Shown: one piece after another, positions 45,967-56,007 of the stretch
How the letters are laid out: the number at the start of each line of letters is the position of its first letter
Position numbering within the stretch: position 1 is the stretch's first letter
Position numbers and translations under genes: made by a program
Notes under the pieces: generated by a model
What the model was told of the DNA's origin: nothing
Seen by the model: the letters and a program-made list of their open reading frames with translations, nothing else
Databases searched by the model: none
DNA from: Pseudomonas versuta
GTDB lineage: Bacteria > Pseudomonadota > Gammaproteobacteria > Pseudomonadales > Pseudomonadaceae
Reading direction: 5' to 3'
Assembly: GCF_001294575.1 (NCBI RefSeq)
Contig: NZ_CP012676.1
Span: 2,852,001-2,916,000, forward strand
DNA length: 64,000 nt

Positions 45967-46084
45967 TGGCCACCTCCTGAAGAAAATGTGCAGCTATTCT
46001 AACGGTATCTACCCAAGGGCTGGCGGTTTACATACCCCGCCCCACAGGTAGAATGGCGCCCCTCTTTCATCCCGAGCTGACTTC

Positions 46085-47539
46085 ATGGCGTTGCCGACCT
46101 TACGCATCATCGGTTTCATTATCGGCATCTTCCTGATTACGCTCGCGATCAGCATGGCCGTGCCGATGCTGACACTGGTGATTTTTGACCACATGGGCGA
46201 TCTGCCGTCCTTTCTGTGGGCCAGCCTGATCACCTTTCTGGCCGGGTTGGCGCTGGTCATTCCCGGACGCCCGGAGCAAGTTCATCTGCGCCCCCGCGAT
46301 ATGTATCTGCTGACCGTGTCCAGCTGGGTGGTGGTGTGCATATTTGCCGCCCTGCCATTTTTGCTGACCCAGCACATCAGTTACACCGACTCGTTTTTCG
46401 AAAGCATGTCCGGCATCACTGCGACCGGTTCAACGGTGCTCAGCGGCCTGGACACTATGTCCCCGGGTATTTTGATGTGGCGCTCGATGCTGCACTGGCT
46501 CGGCGGCATCGGCTTTATCGGCATGGCGGTAGCGATCTTGCCGCTGTTGCGGATCGGCGGCATGCGCCTGTTCCAGACCGAATCGTCAGACCGCTCCGAA
46601 AAAGTCATGCCGCGTTCGCACATGGTGGCCCGCCTGATTGTGGCCACTTATGTGGGTATCACCATTCTGGGCAGCCTGGCCTTTTGGTGGGCCGGAATGA
46701 GCGTGTTCGATGCGATCAACCATGCCATGTCGGCCATTTCCACCGGCGGTTTTTCAACGTCTGACCAGTCGCTGGCCAAGTGGTCGCAACCTGCGGTGCA
46801 CTGGGTTGCTATCGTGGTCATGATCATGGGCAGCCTGCCCTTTACCTTGTATGTCGCTACTTTGCGTGGCCATCGCAAGGCCCTGATCAAGGATCAGCAG
46901 GTGCAAGGCTTGCTCGGCCTGCTGCTGGTTACCTGGCTGGTGCTCAGCGCCTGGCTGTGGTGGACCACCAACATGCCGTGGTGGGATGCCTTTCGCCACG
47001 TAGCGCTGAACGTAACCTCGGTGGTCACGACCACAGGGTTTGCTCTGGGTGACTACAGCCTGTGGGGCAATTTCTCGCTGATGCTGTTTTTCTATCTCGG
47101 TTTCATTGGTGGCTGCTCGGGCTCAACCGCAGGCGGGATCAAGATTTTCCGCTTTCAGGTTGCCTACATCCTGCTCAAGGCCAACCTTAACCAACTGATC
47201 CACCCGCGCGCAGTGATCAAACAAAAATACAACGGCCACCGCCTCGACGAAGAAATCGTGCGCTCGATCCTGACGTTTTCGTTCTTCTTTGCCATCACCA
47301 TTTGCGTGATTGCACTGGCCCTGTCGTTGCTGGGGCTGGACTGGATGACCGCCCTCACCGGCGCCGCCAGTACGGTATCCGGTGTAGGCCCGGGGCTGGG
47401 CGAAACCATCGGCCCGTCCGGCAACTTCGCCAGCCTGCCGGACGCGGCCAAGTGGATCCTGTCGCTGGGCATGTTGCTCGGGCGCCTGGAGATCATTACC
47501 GTGTTTGTACTGTGCATCCCGGCATTCTGGCGGCACTGA
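46085..47539 (+). CDS. trkH: Trk-type potassium uptake protein TrkH
   Basis: A 484-residue membrane channel-like transporter. Pore-loop glycines appear in SMSGITATGSTVLSGLDTMS, SAISTGGFSTSDQS, VTSVVTTTGFALGDYS and AASTVSGVGPGLGE, the four filter repeats, each followed by a transmembrane helix. It imports K+ together with the cytosolic regulator TrkA, whose gene is elsewhere. Confidence 0.94.
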   Translation: MALPTLRIIGFIIGIFLITLAISMAVPMLTLVIFDHMGDLPSFLWASLITFLAGLALVIPGRPEQVHLRPRDMYLLTVSSWVVVCIFAALPFLLTQHISYTDSFFESMSGITATGSTVLSGLDTMSPGILMWRSMLHWLGGIGFIGMAVAILPLLRIGGMRLFQTESSDRSEKVMPRSHMVARLIVATYVGITILGSLAFWWAGMSVFDAINHAMSAISTGGFSTSDQSLAKWSQPAVHWVAIVVMIMGSLPFTLYVATLRGHRKALIKDQQVQGLLGLLLVTWLVLSAWLWWTTNMPWWDAFRHVALNVTSVVTTTGFALGDYSLWGNFSLMLFFYLGFIGGCSGSTAGGIKIFRFQVAYILLKANLNQLIHPRAVIKQKYNGHRLDEEIVRSILTFSFFFAITICVIALALSLLGLDWMTALTGAASTVSGVGPGLGETIGPSGNFASLPDAAKWILSLGMLLGRLEIITVFVLCIPAFWRH

Positions 47540-47557
47540 AAGATGAACCGGCATACC

Positions 47558-47606
47558 CTGTAGGAGCGAGCTGCTGGATACGCATGATAAGAGCTCGCTC
47601 CTACAG
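47558..47606. repeat. REP-type inverted repeat after trkH
   Basis: CTGTAGGAGCGAGCT and AGCTCGCTCCTACAG enclose about 20 nt, between trkH and the AraC gene. Confidence 0.85.
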
Positions 47607-47630
47607 ACAACTTACAGAGACCAGATCGCC

Positions 47631-48389
47631 ATGGGCCAGATCCTGTCACTGCGTTACTACCGCCAAGACGTGATTGCCCATAGTCATGAGCACCCGCAGG
47701 TGGTGATCAGCCTGTCCGGGAAGCTTGATTTCGAGGTGGATGGCCGCGCCAGCCGACTGCACCGCCAACATCTGATGGTGATCCCGGCAGGCACCCATCA
47801 CACCTGCGAAAGCGCGCAAGGCAGCCAATGCCTGGTGCTCGATGTGCCCGACCAGGGCTGGCTTGGCCAATCGCTCGGCCAGCACGCCGATGCCAGCCGC
47901 CGCCTGCTCGACAGCGCCGCACGCTTGTCCCTCGCCCCCAATCAACTGCAACTGGTGGACTGGCTCGCCACCAGCCCGGTCAGTGACCCGTTGATCGCAC
48001 GTCAAGGCGCCATTCTGCTGCTGGCCAGCTTGAACACTCTGGCACCTGACCTGCCGCAGTCCAAAGGCCTGCCGTTCGCGGCACTGAATGCCTACATCGA
48101 CCAACACGCGGCCTACGCGCTTCAGGTCGCAGATCTGGCACGGATCGCCGGTTTGTCCTGCGCGCGCCTGCACAGTCGCTTTGTCACTGAGTGCGGGCAG
48201 ACGCCGATGGATTACATCCGCCAGCGCCGCTTGCACAGCGCACTGAACCTGCTGCGCCGCAGCACACTGGCAATTGGTGAAGTTGCCAGTCGTGTGGGCT
48301 ATACCTCGCAAAGCGCTTTTGCTGCGGCCATGCTCCGCGAGTTCGGGGCCTCGCCTTCAGTGCTGCGGCGCGAGTCTGGCGACAACTGA
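47631..48389 (+). CDS. AraC-family transcriptional regulator
   Basis: A 252-residue regulator. The N-terminal cupin domain (HSHEHPQVVISLSGKLDFEV) probably binds a small ligand. Two C-terminal helix-turn-helix motifs are seen (LQVADLARIAGLSCARLHSR; TLAIGEVASRVGYTSQSAFA). The DMT exporter 77 bp downstream, same strand, is a likely target or operon partner. Confidence 0.9.
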   Translation: MGQILSLRYYRQDVIAHSHEHPQVVISLSGKLDFEVDGRASRLHRQHLMVIPAGTHHTCESAQGSQCLVLDVPDQGWLGQSLGQHADASRRLLDSAARLSLAPNQLQLVDWLATSPVSDPLIARQGAILLLASLNTLAPDLPQSKGLPFAALNAYIDQHAAYALQVADLARIAGLSCARLHSRFVTECGQTPMDYIRQRRLHSALNLLRRSTLAIGEVASRVGYTSQSAFAAAMLREFGASPSVLRRESGDN

Positions 48390-48466
48390 CGCCAGTCCCG
48401 CGACAGACAGACCTGCGCCCAGCGCTTTAGACTGCACGCCTTGCCTGTATCGATTTAAGGATTGCA

Positions 48467-49360
48467 ATGACTCCGCGTACTGCCCTGGGCGCCCTGCATA
48501 TTGGTGCATTGATGTTCGGCCTGACCGGCGTGCTTGGTAAGCTCGCCGCCGTATCGGCCCCGATTATCGTGTTCGGCCGGGCAGGTTTCGCTGTGCTTGC
48601 CCTCGCCTGCTTTGCCGGGCTGGCCAAAAACACCGTTTGGTACAAGCTGTCACTGCGTGATGTGCGCAATCTGCTACTCAGCGGCTTGCTGCTGGCCGGG
48701 CACTGGGTCAGTTTTTTCATCTCGGTAAAGATTTCCGGGGTAGCGATCGCAACGCTGGGCTTTGCCAGCTTTCCGGCATTTACCGTGATTCTCGAAGGGC
48801 TGCTCTTTCGCGAGCGGATCCGGCTAAACGAAATCATCCTGGTGCTATTGGTCAGCGCAGGACTGATCCTCGTCACCCCGACCTTTGATCTGGCCAGCCA
48901 GGCCACCGAAGGATTGCTCTGGGCGATTGCCTCGGGCCTGCTGTTTTCGCTGCTGTCACTCAACAACCGGGCCAATTCGGGACGCATACCTGCGGTGCAG
49001 GCGGCAATGTGGCAAAACGCTGTGGTTGCCCTGTGCCTGCTGCCCTTCGCTGGGCCCGGCCTGACTGATGTGCGGCCACTGGACTGGTTGTGGATCGGCC
49101 TGCTGGGTGTGTTCTGCACCGGCGTGGCCCATAGCTTGTTTGTCGCCAGCCTGGCAGTGATCAAGGCCCGGACCGCCGCCGTGGTCTTCGCTCTGGAACC
49201 GGTGTATGGCATCACCCTGGCCTGGGTGCTGTTTCACGAGACGCCGACCTTGCGCATGTTGCTGGGCGCAGTGCTGATTATCGTCGCCATTGTGGTGTCG
49301 AGCCGCATGGCCAGCGGGCCAGCACCGGGCAAGTCAGAACTGGGGGCGGGGGCTCACTGA
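48467..49360 (+). CDS. DMT (EamA) family transporter
   Basis: A 297-residue protein with ten predicted transmembrane helices in two EamA repeats (LHIGALMFGLTGVLGKLAAV; SHSLFVASLAVIKARTAAV-type second repeat ending IALEPVYGITLAWVLF-like). It is a metabolite or drug exporter with unknown substrate. It follows an AraC regulator and its 3' end overlaps the SelT-type gene on the other strand by 7 bp. Confidence 0.9.
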   Translation: MTPRTALGALHIGALMFGLTGVLGKLAAVSAPIIVFGRAGFAVLALACFAGLAKNTVWYKLSLRDVRNLLLSGLLLAGHWVSFFISVKISGVAIATLGFASFPAFTVILEGLLFRERIRLNEIILVLLVSAGLILVTPTFDLASQATEGLLWAIASGLLFSLLSLNNRANSGRIPAVQAAMWQNAVVALCLLPFAGPGLTDVRPLDWLWIGLLGVFCTGVAHSLFVASLAVIKARTAAVVFALEPVYGITLAWVLFHETPTLRMLLGAVLIIVAIVVSSRMASGPAPGKSELGAGAH

Positions 49361-49641
49361 ACCCGGTCGTTGTGCCCAAGGTCGCGCTGCGGATCGATTT
49401 GATCGCGTACCCGTTGCTTGAGCACTTTGGCCTCAGGAAAACCGCCATCAGCCTTGCGCTCCCAGATCTGCACGCCGTCGCAGGTAATGCGGAATATCCC
49501 GCCGGTGCCCGGCTGCAGCGCAACCTGCGCCAGATCATCGGCAAATGTGCTGAGCAACTCCTGGGCCAGCCATGCCGCACGAAGCAACCACTGGCACTGC
49601 GTGCAATAGGCAATAACAATTTCCGGCTTGCTGTCTGACAT
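49354..49641 (-). CDS. SelT/SelW/SelH family (Rdx) protein
   Basis: A 95-residue thioredoxin-like protein. The redox motif CTQC sits at the start of the first helix (IVIAYCTQCQWLLRAAWLAQ), and GGIFRITCDG and GGFPEAKVLKQRVRD match the family. The bacterial version uses Cys where animals use selenocysteine. Function not established. It converges with the DMT gene and is divergent from plpD. Confidence 0.93.
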   Translation of the reverse strand: MSDSKPEIVIAYCTQCQWLLRAAWLAQELLSTFADDLAQVALQPGTGGIFRITCDGVQIWERKADGGFPEAKVLKQRVRDQIDPQRDLGHNDRVQ

Positions 49642-49707
49642 GTTCTCGGACTCCTGAAGTAAAAGGCGCCGCTATAATAGCCGCCTTTGTCGCTTGCCCA
49701 GAGATTC

Positions 49708-51894
49708 ATGATGCGCCGTCTGCTGAGTTGCCTGCTTCTGTGTTTATGCCCGCTGGTGCTGTTTGCCGCCGAAAAACCGCACCCCAAGATCGGTCTGGTG
49801 CTGTCCGGAGGGGCGGCCCGTGGCCTCGCCCACGTTGGCGTGCTCAAGGCGCTAGAAGAACAGGGCATTCACATCGATGCCATCGCAGGCACCAGCATGG
49901 GTGCAGTGATCGGCGGCCTGTATGCCTCGGGCTACAAGATCGACGAACTGGAAAAGCTTGCACTGGGGATCGACTGGCAAGAGGCCCTGTCCGATGCACC
50001 GGCCCGGGAAGACATCCCGTTCAGGCGCAAGCAGGATGACCGCGATTTCCTGGTCAAACAGAAACTCAGCTTTCGCGACGATGGCAGCCTTGGGCTGCCA
50101 TTAGGCGTGATTCAGGGGCAAAACCTGTCGCTGCTGCTCGAAAGCCTGCTGGCCCACAGCAGCGACGTCCGTGATTTCGACAAACTGCCAATCCCCTTCC
50201 GGGCTGTCGCTACCGACATCGTCAATGGCGAGAAAGTGGTATTTCGCAAAGGTCACTTGCCTCAGGTGATCCGCGCCAGCATGTCGATTCCGGCCGTGTT
50301 TGCCCCCGTAGAAATTAACGGTCAACTGCTGGTCGACGGCGGCATGGTCGATAACATCCCGGTGGACGTGGCCCGCGAAATGGGGGTGGACATGGTCATT
50401 GTGGTGGATATCGGCACCCCGTTGCGCGGTCGCAAACAGCTCAACACCGTGTTCGACATCCTCAACCAGTCCATCACCCTGATGACCCGCAGCAACTCCG
50501 AGGTGCAGCTTGCATCCCTGACGCCGGACGACATTCTCATTCAACCCGCGCTGGCCAGTTTTGGCGTGACCGATTTTGGTCGCTCGCAAGACATCATCAA
50601 TGCAGGCTATCGCGCCACACAGATCCTCGAAAAACGCCTGGCCAGCTTGCGCCAGCCGGTAGACCAGCAACTCGATGCCGCCCGCTCACCTGAAGAGCGC
50701 ACCCCGGTGATTACTGCGATCAAGATTGAGAATGACTCGAAAATAGATGACTCGGTGATTCGCTATTACATTCGCCAGCCGGTGGGTGAACCGCTGGATC
50801 TGGGCCGTCTGCAACGGGACATGGGCACGCTGTACGGCCTGGACTATTTCGAACAGGTGCAATACCGCGTGGTGCACAAAGGCCACGACCGCACGCTGGT
50901 GATCAGTGCCCGAGGCAAACGCAGCGGCACGGATTACCTGCGGTTGGGGCTCAACCTTTCGGATGATATGCGCGGCGACAGCGCGTTCAACATCGGTGCC
51001 AGCTATCGGGTCAACGGCATCAACCGGCTGGGTGCCGAGTGGCTGACGCGGGTACAAATCGGCGATCAGCAAGAGTTGTACAGCGAGTTCTATCAGCCAC
51101 TGGATGCCGGCTCACGATACTTTTTGGCGCCGTATATCAACGCCCAGTCGCAGAACGTGGAGTCGATCCTCGATAACGATCCAATCGCCGAATATCGCCT
51201 TGAACGCTATGGTTTTGGCTTGAATTTTGGTCGTCAGATCGGCAATAGCGGTGAGATTCGTCTTGGCGTTGGCGAGGCCTGGGGCGAAGCCAATGTGCGA
51301 ATTGGCGAACGCGACTTGCCGAGCACCAGCTTCAATGAAGGCTTTTATGACCTGAAATACTCGTTCGATTCGCTGGATAACGTGTACTTCCCCCATGAAG
51401 GTGAGGACATCAGCCTGAGCGTGCGCCAATTTGAGCCGGGGATTGGTTCGGATGAGCGTTATCGCCAGTGGGAGTTTCATCTGGACAAGGCGTTGAGCTC
51501 CGGGCCGAACACCTGGATTCTGGGCGGGCGCTACGGCCGCACGCTGGACAAGGCCAACGTGGTGACATCGAGCTTCTTGCTGGGTGGTGCACGACAGTTG
51601 TCGGGCTTCAGGGAAGATGCGATTTCGGGGCAAAACGTCAGTCTGATGCGCGCGGTTTACTACCGCCGCCTCACTCCACGCTCGTACTTGCCGTTTGATT
51701 TCCCGCTGTATGCCGGCGCATCACTGGAACGCGGGCGGGCCTGGAACAACGACAATGAATTCGACAGCGGCTACATCAATGCTGCGAGTATTTTCATCGG
51801 CTTCGACACACCGCTGGGCCCGCTGAACTTCAGCTATGGCTTTAACGATGATGATCAAAAGGCGCTGTATCTGAATCTGGGCCAGACGTTCTAA
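49708..51894 (+). CDS. plpD: Patatin-like phospholipase autotransporter PlpD (type Vd)
   Basis: A 728-residue secreted phospholipase. A signal peptide (RRLLSCLLLCLCPLVLFAAE) leads to a patatin domain with oxyanion motif SGGAARG, nucleophile in GTSMG and catalytic Asp in VDGGMVDN. A POTRA-like segment (about 340-420) and a C-terminal 16-strand beta-barrel follow, ending in an aromatic residue (NLGQTF). It secretes its own lipase across the outer membrane. The start at 49708 gives the length of P. aeruginosa PlpD; the next codon is also ATG. Confidence 0.95.
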   Translation: MMRRLLSCLLLCLCPLVLFAAEKPHPKIGLVLSGGAARGLAHVGVLKALEEQGIHIDAIAGTSMGAVIGGLYASGYKIDELEKLALGIDWQEALSDAPAREDIPFRRKQDDRDFLVKQKLSFRDDGSLGLPLGVIQGQNLSLLLESLLAHSSDVRDFDKLPIPFRAVATDIVNGEKVVFRKGHLPQVIRASMSIPAVFAPVEINGQLLVDGGMVDNIPVDVAREMGVDMVIVVDIGTPLRGRKQLNTVFDILNQSITLMTRSNSEVQLASLTPDDILIQPALASFGVTDFGRSQDIINAGYRATQILEKRLASLRQPVDQQLDAARSPEERTPVITAIKIENDSKIDDSVIRYYIRQPVGEPLDLGRLQRDMGTLYGLDYFEQVQYRVVHKGHDRTLVISARGKRSGTDYLRLGLNLSDDMRGDSAFNIGASYRVNGINRLGAEWLTRVQIGDQQELYSEFYQPLDAGSRYFLAPYINAQSQNVESILDNDPIAEYRLERYGFGLNFGRQIGNSGEIRLGVGEAWGEANVRIGERDLPSTSFNEGFYDLKYSFDSLDNVYFPHEGEDISLSVRQFEPGIGSDERYRQWEFHLDKALSSGPNTWILGGRYGRTLDKANVVTSSFLLGGARQLSGFREDAISGQNVSLMRAVYYRRLTPRSYLPFDFPLYAGASLERGRAWNNDNEFDSGYINAASIFIGFDTPLGPLNFSYGFNDDDQKALYLNLGQTF

Positions 51895-51911
51895 ATGTCT
51901 GAGTACTAATC

Positions 51912-51970
51912 CTGTAGGAGCGAGCTTGCTCGCGAGCCTCTAGAGCTCGCGAGCAAGCTCGCTCCTACAG
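51912..51970. repeat. REP pair after plpD
   Basis: CTGTAGGAGCGAGCTTGCTC and GAGCAAGCTCGCTCCTACAG form a nearly perfect palindrome with an inner CGCGAG / CTCGCG extension. It separates the convergent plpD and MarR genes. Confidence 0.9.
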
Positions 51971-51978
51971 GGTGGTGA

Positions 51979-52413
51979 TCATTGTTTTTCGAGGTTATCC
52001 AGGATGCGCTGGTGCACTCGCATGCAGATGCGCTGCTCTTCTTCGTCAACGCCTACAAACAGTTCCTGACGCAACGCAGTGGCAATGGCTTCGATCTGTG
52101 CGATCAACGGCCGGGCGGTATCACTCAATACGATCTTTTTGGCTCGCCGGTCTTCCGCGACTGCGTGACGCTGCACCAGCCCTTGGGCTTCAAGGCTATC
52201 AAGCAAGCGGGCCAGGGTCGGACCTTCAACTCCGACGCTCTGGGCCAGCTCGCGCTGGGTTGGCACGCCTTCAAAACGTGCCAGGTGCAGCAGTACCAGC
52301 CAGCGCGCTTGCGATAAACCAAGGCCTGCAAGTCGACGATCCAGCTCGGCACGCCAGCCACGGGACATTTGGGCCAACTGCATGCCGAAACGGTGTTGAT
52401 CGGTTAAAGGCAT
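51979..52413 (-). CDS. MarR-family (SlyA-like) regulator
   Basis: A 144-residue winged-helix regulator. DNA-binding region: PTQRELAQSVGVEGPTLARL, wing with EDRRAKKIVLSDTA. It resembles SlyA-type members. It lies between plpD and recQ, the same place as PA3341 in P. aeruginosa, and has no obvious target in the neighbourhood. Confidence 0.9.
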   Translation of the reverse strand: MPLTDQHRFGMQLAQMSRGWRAELDRRLAGLGLSQARWLVLLHLARFEGVPTQRELAQSVGVEGPTLARLLDSLEAQGLVQRHAVAEDRRAKKIVLSDTARPLIAQIEAIATALRQELFVGVDEEEQRICMRVHQRILDNLEKQ

Positions 52414-52532
52414 AAAAAACTCAATGGTTAGACTGAAAAATAGTGAAATTGATTGTTAGCCAGCTAAGCATGACGTTTGCTCATAGGCAAGGCCTGTATG
52501 TCAATCAATTCGTTTCATATCAATAACCAGCG

Positions 52533-54662
52533 CTACATTTCGAACTCGGCTTGCAGTGCTGCCCGCACGCAATACAGTACGCCTTCAGGTACCCGGCCTT
52601 TAAATTGTTCGGCAATACTGGCCACGCTCGGCAGCTCGCCCTCTCCATCCAGGAACGCGTCCTGCACTTCGCCCAACAAGTCCTCGGGCAAGTCCAGAGC
52701 TTGCTCCAGGGACAACTCTTGACGACCGATCGCTTCAGCCAGCATGGTGTACACGTTCTTTTCAGAACACTGCAACTGCCCGGAAATCTGCAGCGGGGTC
52801 ATACCGGCACGGGCCAGGCTGATCAGCTCGTGGCGGATATCGGCCACCACTTTCGGGGTTTCGACCTGCCCGCCCAGGACCTCGAGGAAAGCCTCGCCGT
52901 AGCGCTCCAGCTTGCGCGCACCCACGCCACTGACCGTTGCCATCTCGGACAACGAGGTGGGCTGGCTGCGCAACATTTCGAGCAGGGTCGAGTCGGGGAA
53001 GATGACGTAAGGCGGCACGCCGTGCTCTTCGGCCAGTTTGCGGCGCAAGGCACGCAGGGCTTCCCACTGCTCGCGCTCTTCGCCACGGACCAATTGGCTG
53101 GCCGGGCTGGCAGAGCTGCTTTTGACCGTGGTTTGCGGCTTGAGCTCGCGCCGCAGTTCCAGCGTCACTTCGCCACGCAGCAACGGCCGGCAACTGTCGC
53201 TTAAGCGCAAGCCGCCGTAGCCTTCGATATCAATATCGGCCAGACCACGCGCCACCAATTGACGGAACAATGTGCGCCACTCACCTTCAGCCCGGGCTTT
53301 GCCCACACCGAATACAGATAAATGCTGATGCCCCATGCTGCGGATTTTTTCGTTTTCCCGGCCTAGCAACACATCGATCAAGTGACCGGTGCCATAGCGC
53401 TGGCCTGTGCGATAAATCGCCGACAACGCCTGGCGCGCTGGCTCGGTGGCATCCCAGGTTTGCACGCCATCCACACAGTTGTCGCAATGCCCACAGGGTT
53501 GCGGCATGTCTTCGTCAAAATACGCGAGCAACGTCTGACGACGGCAGCGGGTCTCTTCACACAAAGACAGCATGGCATCCAGCTTGTGGTGCTCCAGGCG
53601 TTTGTGCCGCTCGTCTCCCTCGGAGTTTTGCAGCATTTGCTTGAGCATCACCACGTCTTGCAGGCCGTAGGCCATCCACGCATCGGCCGGCAAGCCATCA
53701 CGCCCTGCCCGGCCGGTTTCCTGGTAATAAGCCTCAAGGGACTTGGGCAAATCCAGATGCGCGACAAACCGCACGTTGGATTTATCAATGCCCATGCCGA
53801 ATGCGATGGTCGCCACCATGATCAGCCCTTCCTCATTGAGGAAGCGTTTCTGGTTGGCCGCACGCGTTTCACTCGCCAGGCCGGCGTGATACGGCAATGC
53901 CGGGAAGCCCTGAGCACACAGGAACTGCGCCACTTCATCGACTTTTTTGCGCGACAGGCAATAGACGATGCCAGCGTCGCTGCGACGCTCGGAAAGGAAG
54001 GCCAGCAACTGCTTGCGCGGCTGTTCCTTGGGCACGATGCGGTAAAAAATGTTCGGCCGGTCGAAGCTCGACAAAAAACGCTCGGCGTTCTGCAAGTGCA
54101 GGCGGGTGACGATTTCTTCGCGGGTACGCTTGTCTGCCGTGGCCGTCAGGGCAATCCGCGGCACATTAGGGAATACTTCGGCCAGCTGGCCCAGTTGCAG
54201 GTATTCGGGGCGGAAGTCGTGGCCCCACTGGGATACGCAATGCGCTTCGTCGATCGCGAACAGTGCGATATCCAGGCTCTGCAAAAAAGCCATCATGCGT
54301 GGCTGTACCAGGCGTTCAGGTGCCAGGTACAGCATTTTGATTTCGCCGCGCTTGATCCGGTTCGCCAGGTCGCGCTGTTGCTCGGCACTGAGCGTTGAGT
54401 TCAAGGCCGCAGCCGCCACCCCAAGCTCTTCAAGGGTTGCTACCTGATCGTCCATCAACGCGATTAAGGGCGAGACCACCACGGCCAGGCCATCGCGCAG
54501 CAGTGCAGGCACCTGGAAGCACAAGGACTTGCCGCCGCCGGTAGGCATCAGGACCAAAGCGTCGCCACCACTGGCCACGCGCTCAATAATCTCACCCTGA
54601 CGACCACGGAAACTGTCGTAGCCGAAGATGTCTTTGAGTACGCGTTGAGCCTGTTCGAGCAT
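52533..54662 (-). CDS. recQ: ATP-dependent DNA helicase RecQ
   Basis: A 709-residue helicase. It has Walker [11 protein letters not shown], Walker B/DEAH box [20 protein letters not shown], helicase C domain with ETGRAGRDG, a zinc/RQC region with [13 protein letters not shown] and HCDNC, a HRDC domain ([19 protein letters not shown]), and a C-terminal extension. It unwinds recombination intermediates 3' to 5'. The start at 54662 ([14 protein letters not shown]) is the family start. Confidence 0.96.
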   Translation of the reverse strand: MLEQAQRVLKDIFGYDSFRGRQGEIIERVASGGDALVLMPTGGGKSLCFQVPALLRDGLAVVVSPLIALMDDQVATLEELGVAAAALNSTLSAEQQRDLANRIKRGEIKMLYLAPERLVQPRMMAFLQSLDIALFAIDEAHCVSQWGHDFRPEYLQLGQLAEVFPNVPRIALTATADKRTREEIVTRLHLQNAERFLSSFDRPNIFYRIVPKEQPRKQLLAFLSERRSDAGIVYCLSRKKVDEVAQFLCAQGFPALPYHAGLASETRAANQKRFLNEEGLIMVATIAFGMGIDKSNVRFVAHLDLPKSLEAYYQETGRAGRDGLPADAWMAYGLQDVVMLKQMLQNSEGDERHKRLEHHKLDAMLSLCEETRCRRQTLLAYFDEDMPQPCGHCDNCVDGVQTWDATEPARQALSAIYRTGQRYGTGHLIDVLLGRENEKIRSMGHQHLSVFGVGKARAEGEWRTLFRQLVARGLADIDIEGYGGLRLSDSCRPLLRGEVTLELRRELKPQTTVKSSSASPASQLVRGEEREQWEALRALRRKLAEEHGVPPYVIFPDSTLLEMLRSQPTSLSEMATVSGVGARKLERYGEAFLEVLGGQVETPKVVADIRHELISLARAGMTPLQISGQLQCSEKNVYTMLAEAIGRQELSLEQALDLPEDLLGEVQDAFLDGEGELPSVASIAEQFKGRVPEGVLYCVRAALQAEFEM

Positions 54663-54934
54663 AAAAACTCCAGAAATCGCCGAAACACCCCTGCACAAGC
54701 GGTATCCGGCGCGGCCTCAAGCTCGTTCGAAAGCTCGGGCGCAGGGCGCTGGACCCGCTGCATTCACTGCAGGGCATCACAAAACGCGGCAGTATACCCG
54801 AGCACTCTCCCCCGCAGGGCGCTGTGATTGCATGACCGATCACCGGGAAGTGAGGCCAAATGTGCCCTGCGACTGGCTTGGGCGCTCAAGAAAGCCTAGA
54901 ATTCGTTATTGTTTATTTTCTAGGTAGTCCTTCA

Positions 54935-55525
54935 ATGTCCTTCGCTGAGCAACTAACCCGCCTGCAAGTCTTCCTCGACGCCGACGAGCTGCATGACGAG
55001 GCGCTGGACTACGTGGCCACCCACGGTTTTCTGACAGCCCTTTCCATCTGCTCTGAAGCAGTACCTGAGCGTGAATGGATTGATGCCATCTTCTCGGAAG
55101 AGGCGCCTCACTACAAAGACGACGCCCAGCGTGCAGAGATCGAAGCCACTCTGATTCAACTCAAGGCCCACATCGCTCGCCAACTGGCTTCCGACGAAGA
55201 ATTCGAACTGCCTTGCGATCTGGATCTGGGCGATGACCCGGATGATTCCGATCTGCGTGGCTGGTGTATCGGCTTCATGGAAGGCGTGTTTACCCGCGAA
55301 TCTGCGTGGTTCGAAACCGCCGAAGAAGAAGTCAGTGAAATGCTGCTGCCGATCATGGTCGGTTCCGGCCTGTTTGATGATCAGCCAGAATTTGCAGACA
55401 TCGCCCAGGACGCCAACCTGATGGACGACATGATCGTTCAGATCCCGGAAGCACTGACCGCTCTGTACCTGTTGTGCAACGCGCCAGACGAAAAGCCGGC
55501 GATCCTCAAGCCTCGCCACCACTGA
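54935..55525 (+). CDS. YecA/YgfB family protein (UPF0149)
   Basis: A 196-residue acidic, helical protein. It has the family cysteines and pattern LRGWCIGFMEGVFTRESAWF, with an acidic stretch LPCDLDLGDDPDDSDLR. Relatives act in stress or antibiotic-response regulation, but this copy's role is unknown. It is divergent from recQ and directly followed by a YbaN gene, 4 bp apart. Confidence 0.9.
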   Translation: MSFAEQLTRLQVFLDADELHDEALDYVATHGFLTALSICSEAVPEREWIDAIFSEEAPHYKDDAQRAEIEATLIQLKAHIARQLASDEEFELPCDLDLGDDPDDSDLRGWCIGFMEGVFTRESAWFETAEEEVSEMLLPIMVGSGLFDDQPEFADIAQDANLMDDMIVQIPEALTALYLLCNAPDEKPAILKPRHH

Positions 55526-55529
55526 TAAA

Positions 55530-55928
55530 GTGATTCAGCCCCCTGCCAGCAACCGTTCGCGGTTGCTGCGCTACGCACTGTTTGCCATCGGCTGGCTGAG
55601 CGTAGCGCTGGGAGTTATTGGTATCTTCCTGCCGGTGTTACCCACCACCCCCTTCCTGTTATTGGCTGCCGCTTGCTTTGCGCGTAGCTCACCGCGTTTT
55701 TATCAATGGCTGGTCGAGCACCCGAGGCTCGGGCCATGGATCCGCGACTATCTTGATGGCAACGGCATACCGCTCAAGGGCAAGGTCTACGCCATTGGCC
55801 TGATGTGGCTGAGTATTGGCCTGTCCTGCTACCTGGTGCCGCTGCCTTGGGCCCGGGGCTTCATGTTGACCAGCGCCGTGCTGGTGAGCATTTACATCCT
55901 GCGCCAGAAAACCCTCGAAAAACCCTGA
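55530..55928 (+). CDS. YbaN (DUF454) inner-membrane protein
   Basis: A 132-residue protein with three to four hydrophobic helices and the family signature GVIGIFLPVLPTTPFLLLAA followed by CFARSSPRFYQWL. GTG at 55530 is used as start. Function unknown. It is cotranscribed with the preceding YecA-type gene. Confidence 0.93.
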   Translation: MIQPPASNRSRLLRYALFAIGWLSVALGVIGIFLPVLPTTPFLLLAAACFARSSPRFYQWLVEHPRLGPWIRDYLDGNGIPLKGKVYAIGLMWLSIGLSCYLVPLPWARGFMLTSAVLVSIYILRQKTLEKP

Positions 55929-55942
55929 GACACATCCAACAC

Positions 55943-56003
55943 CTGTAGGAGCGAGCTTGCTCGCGAGCTATTGCCGTTTTGACAGAACAGATCGCGCCTA
56001 CAG
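55943..56003. repeat. REP-type inverted repeat
   Basis: CTGTAGGAGCGAGCTTGCTC and a decayed inverse GATCGCGCCTACAG lie between the convergent YbaN and DTW genes. Confidence 0.8.
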
Positions 56004-56007
56004 TTTT

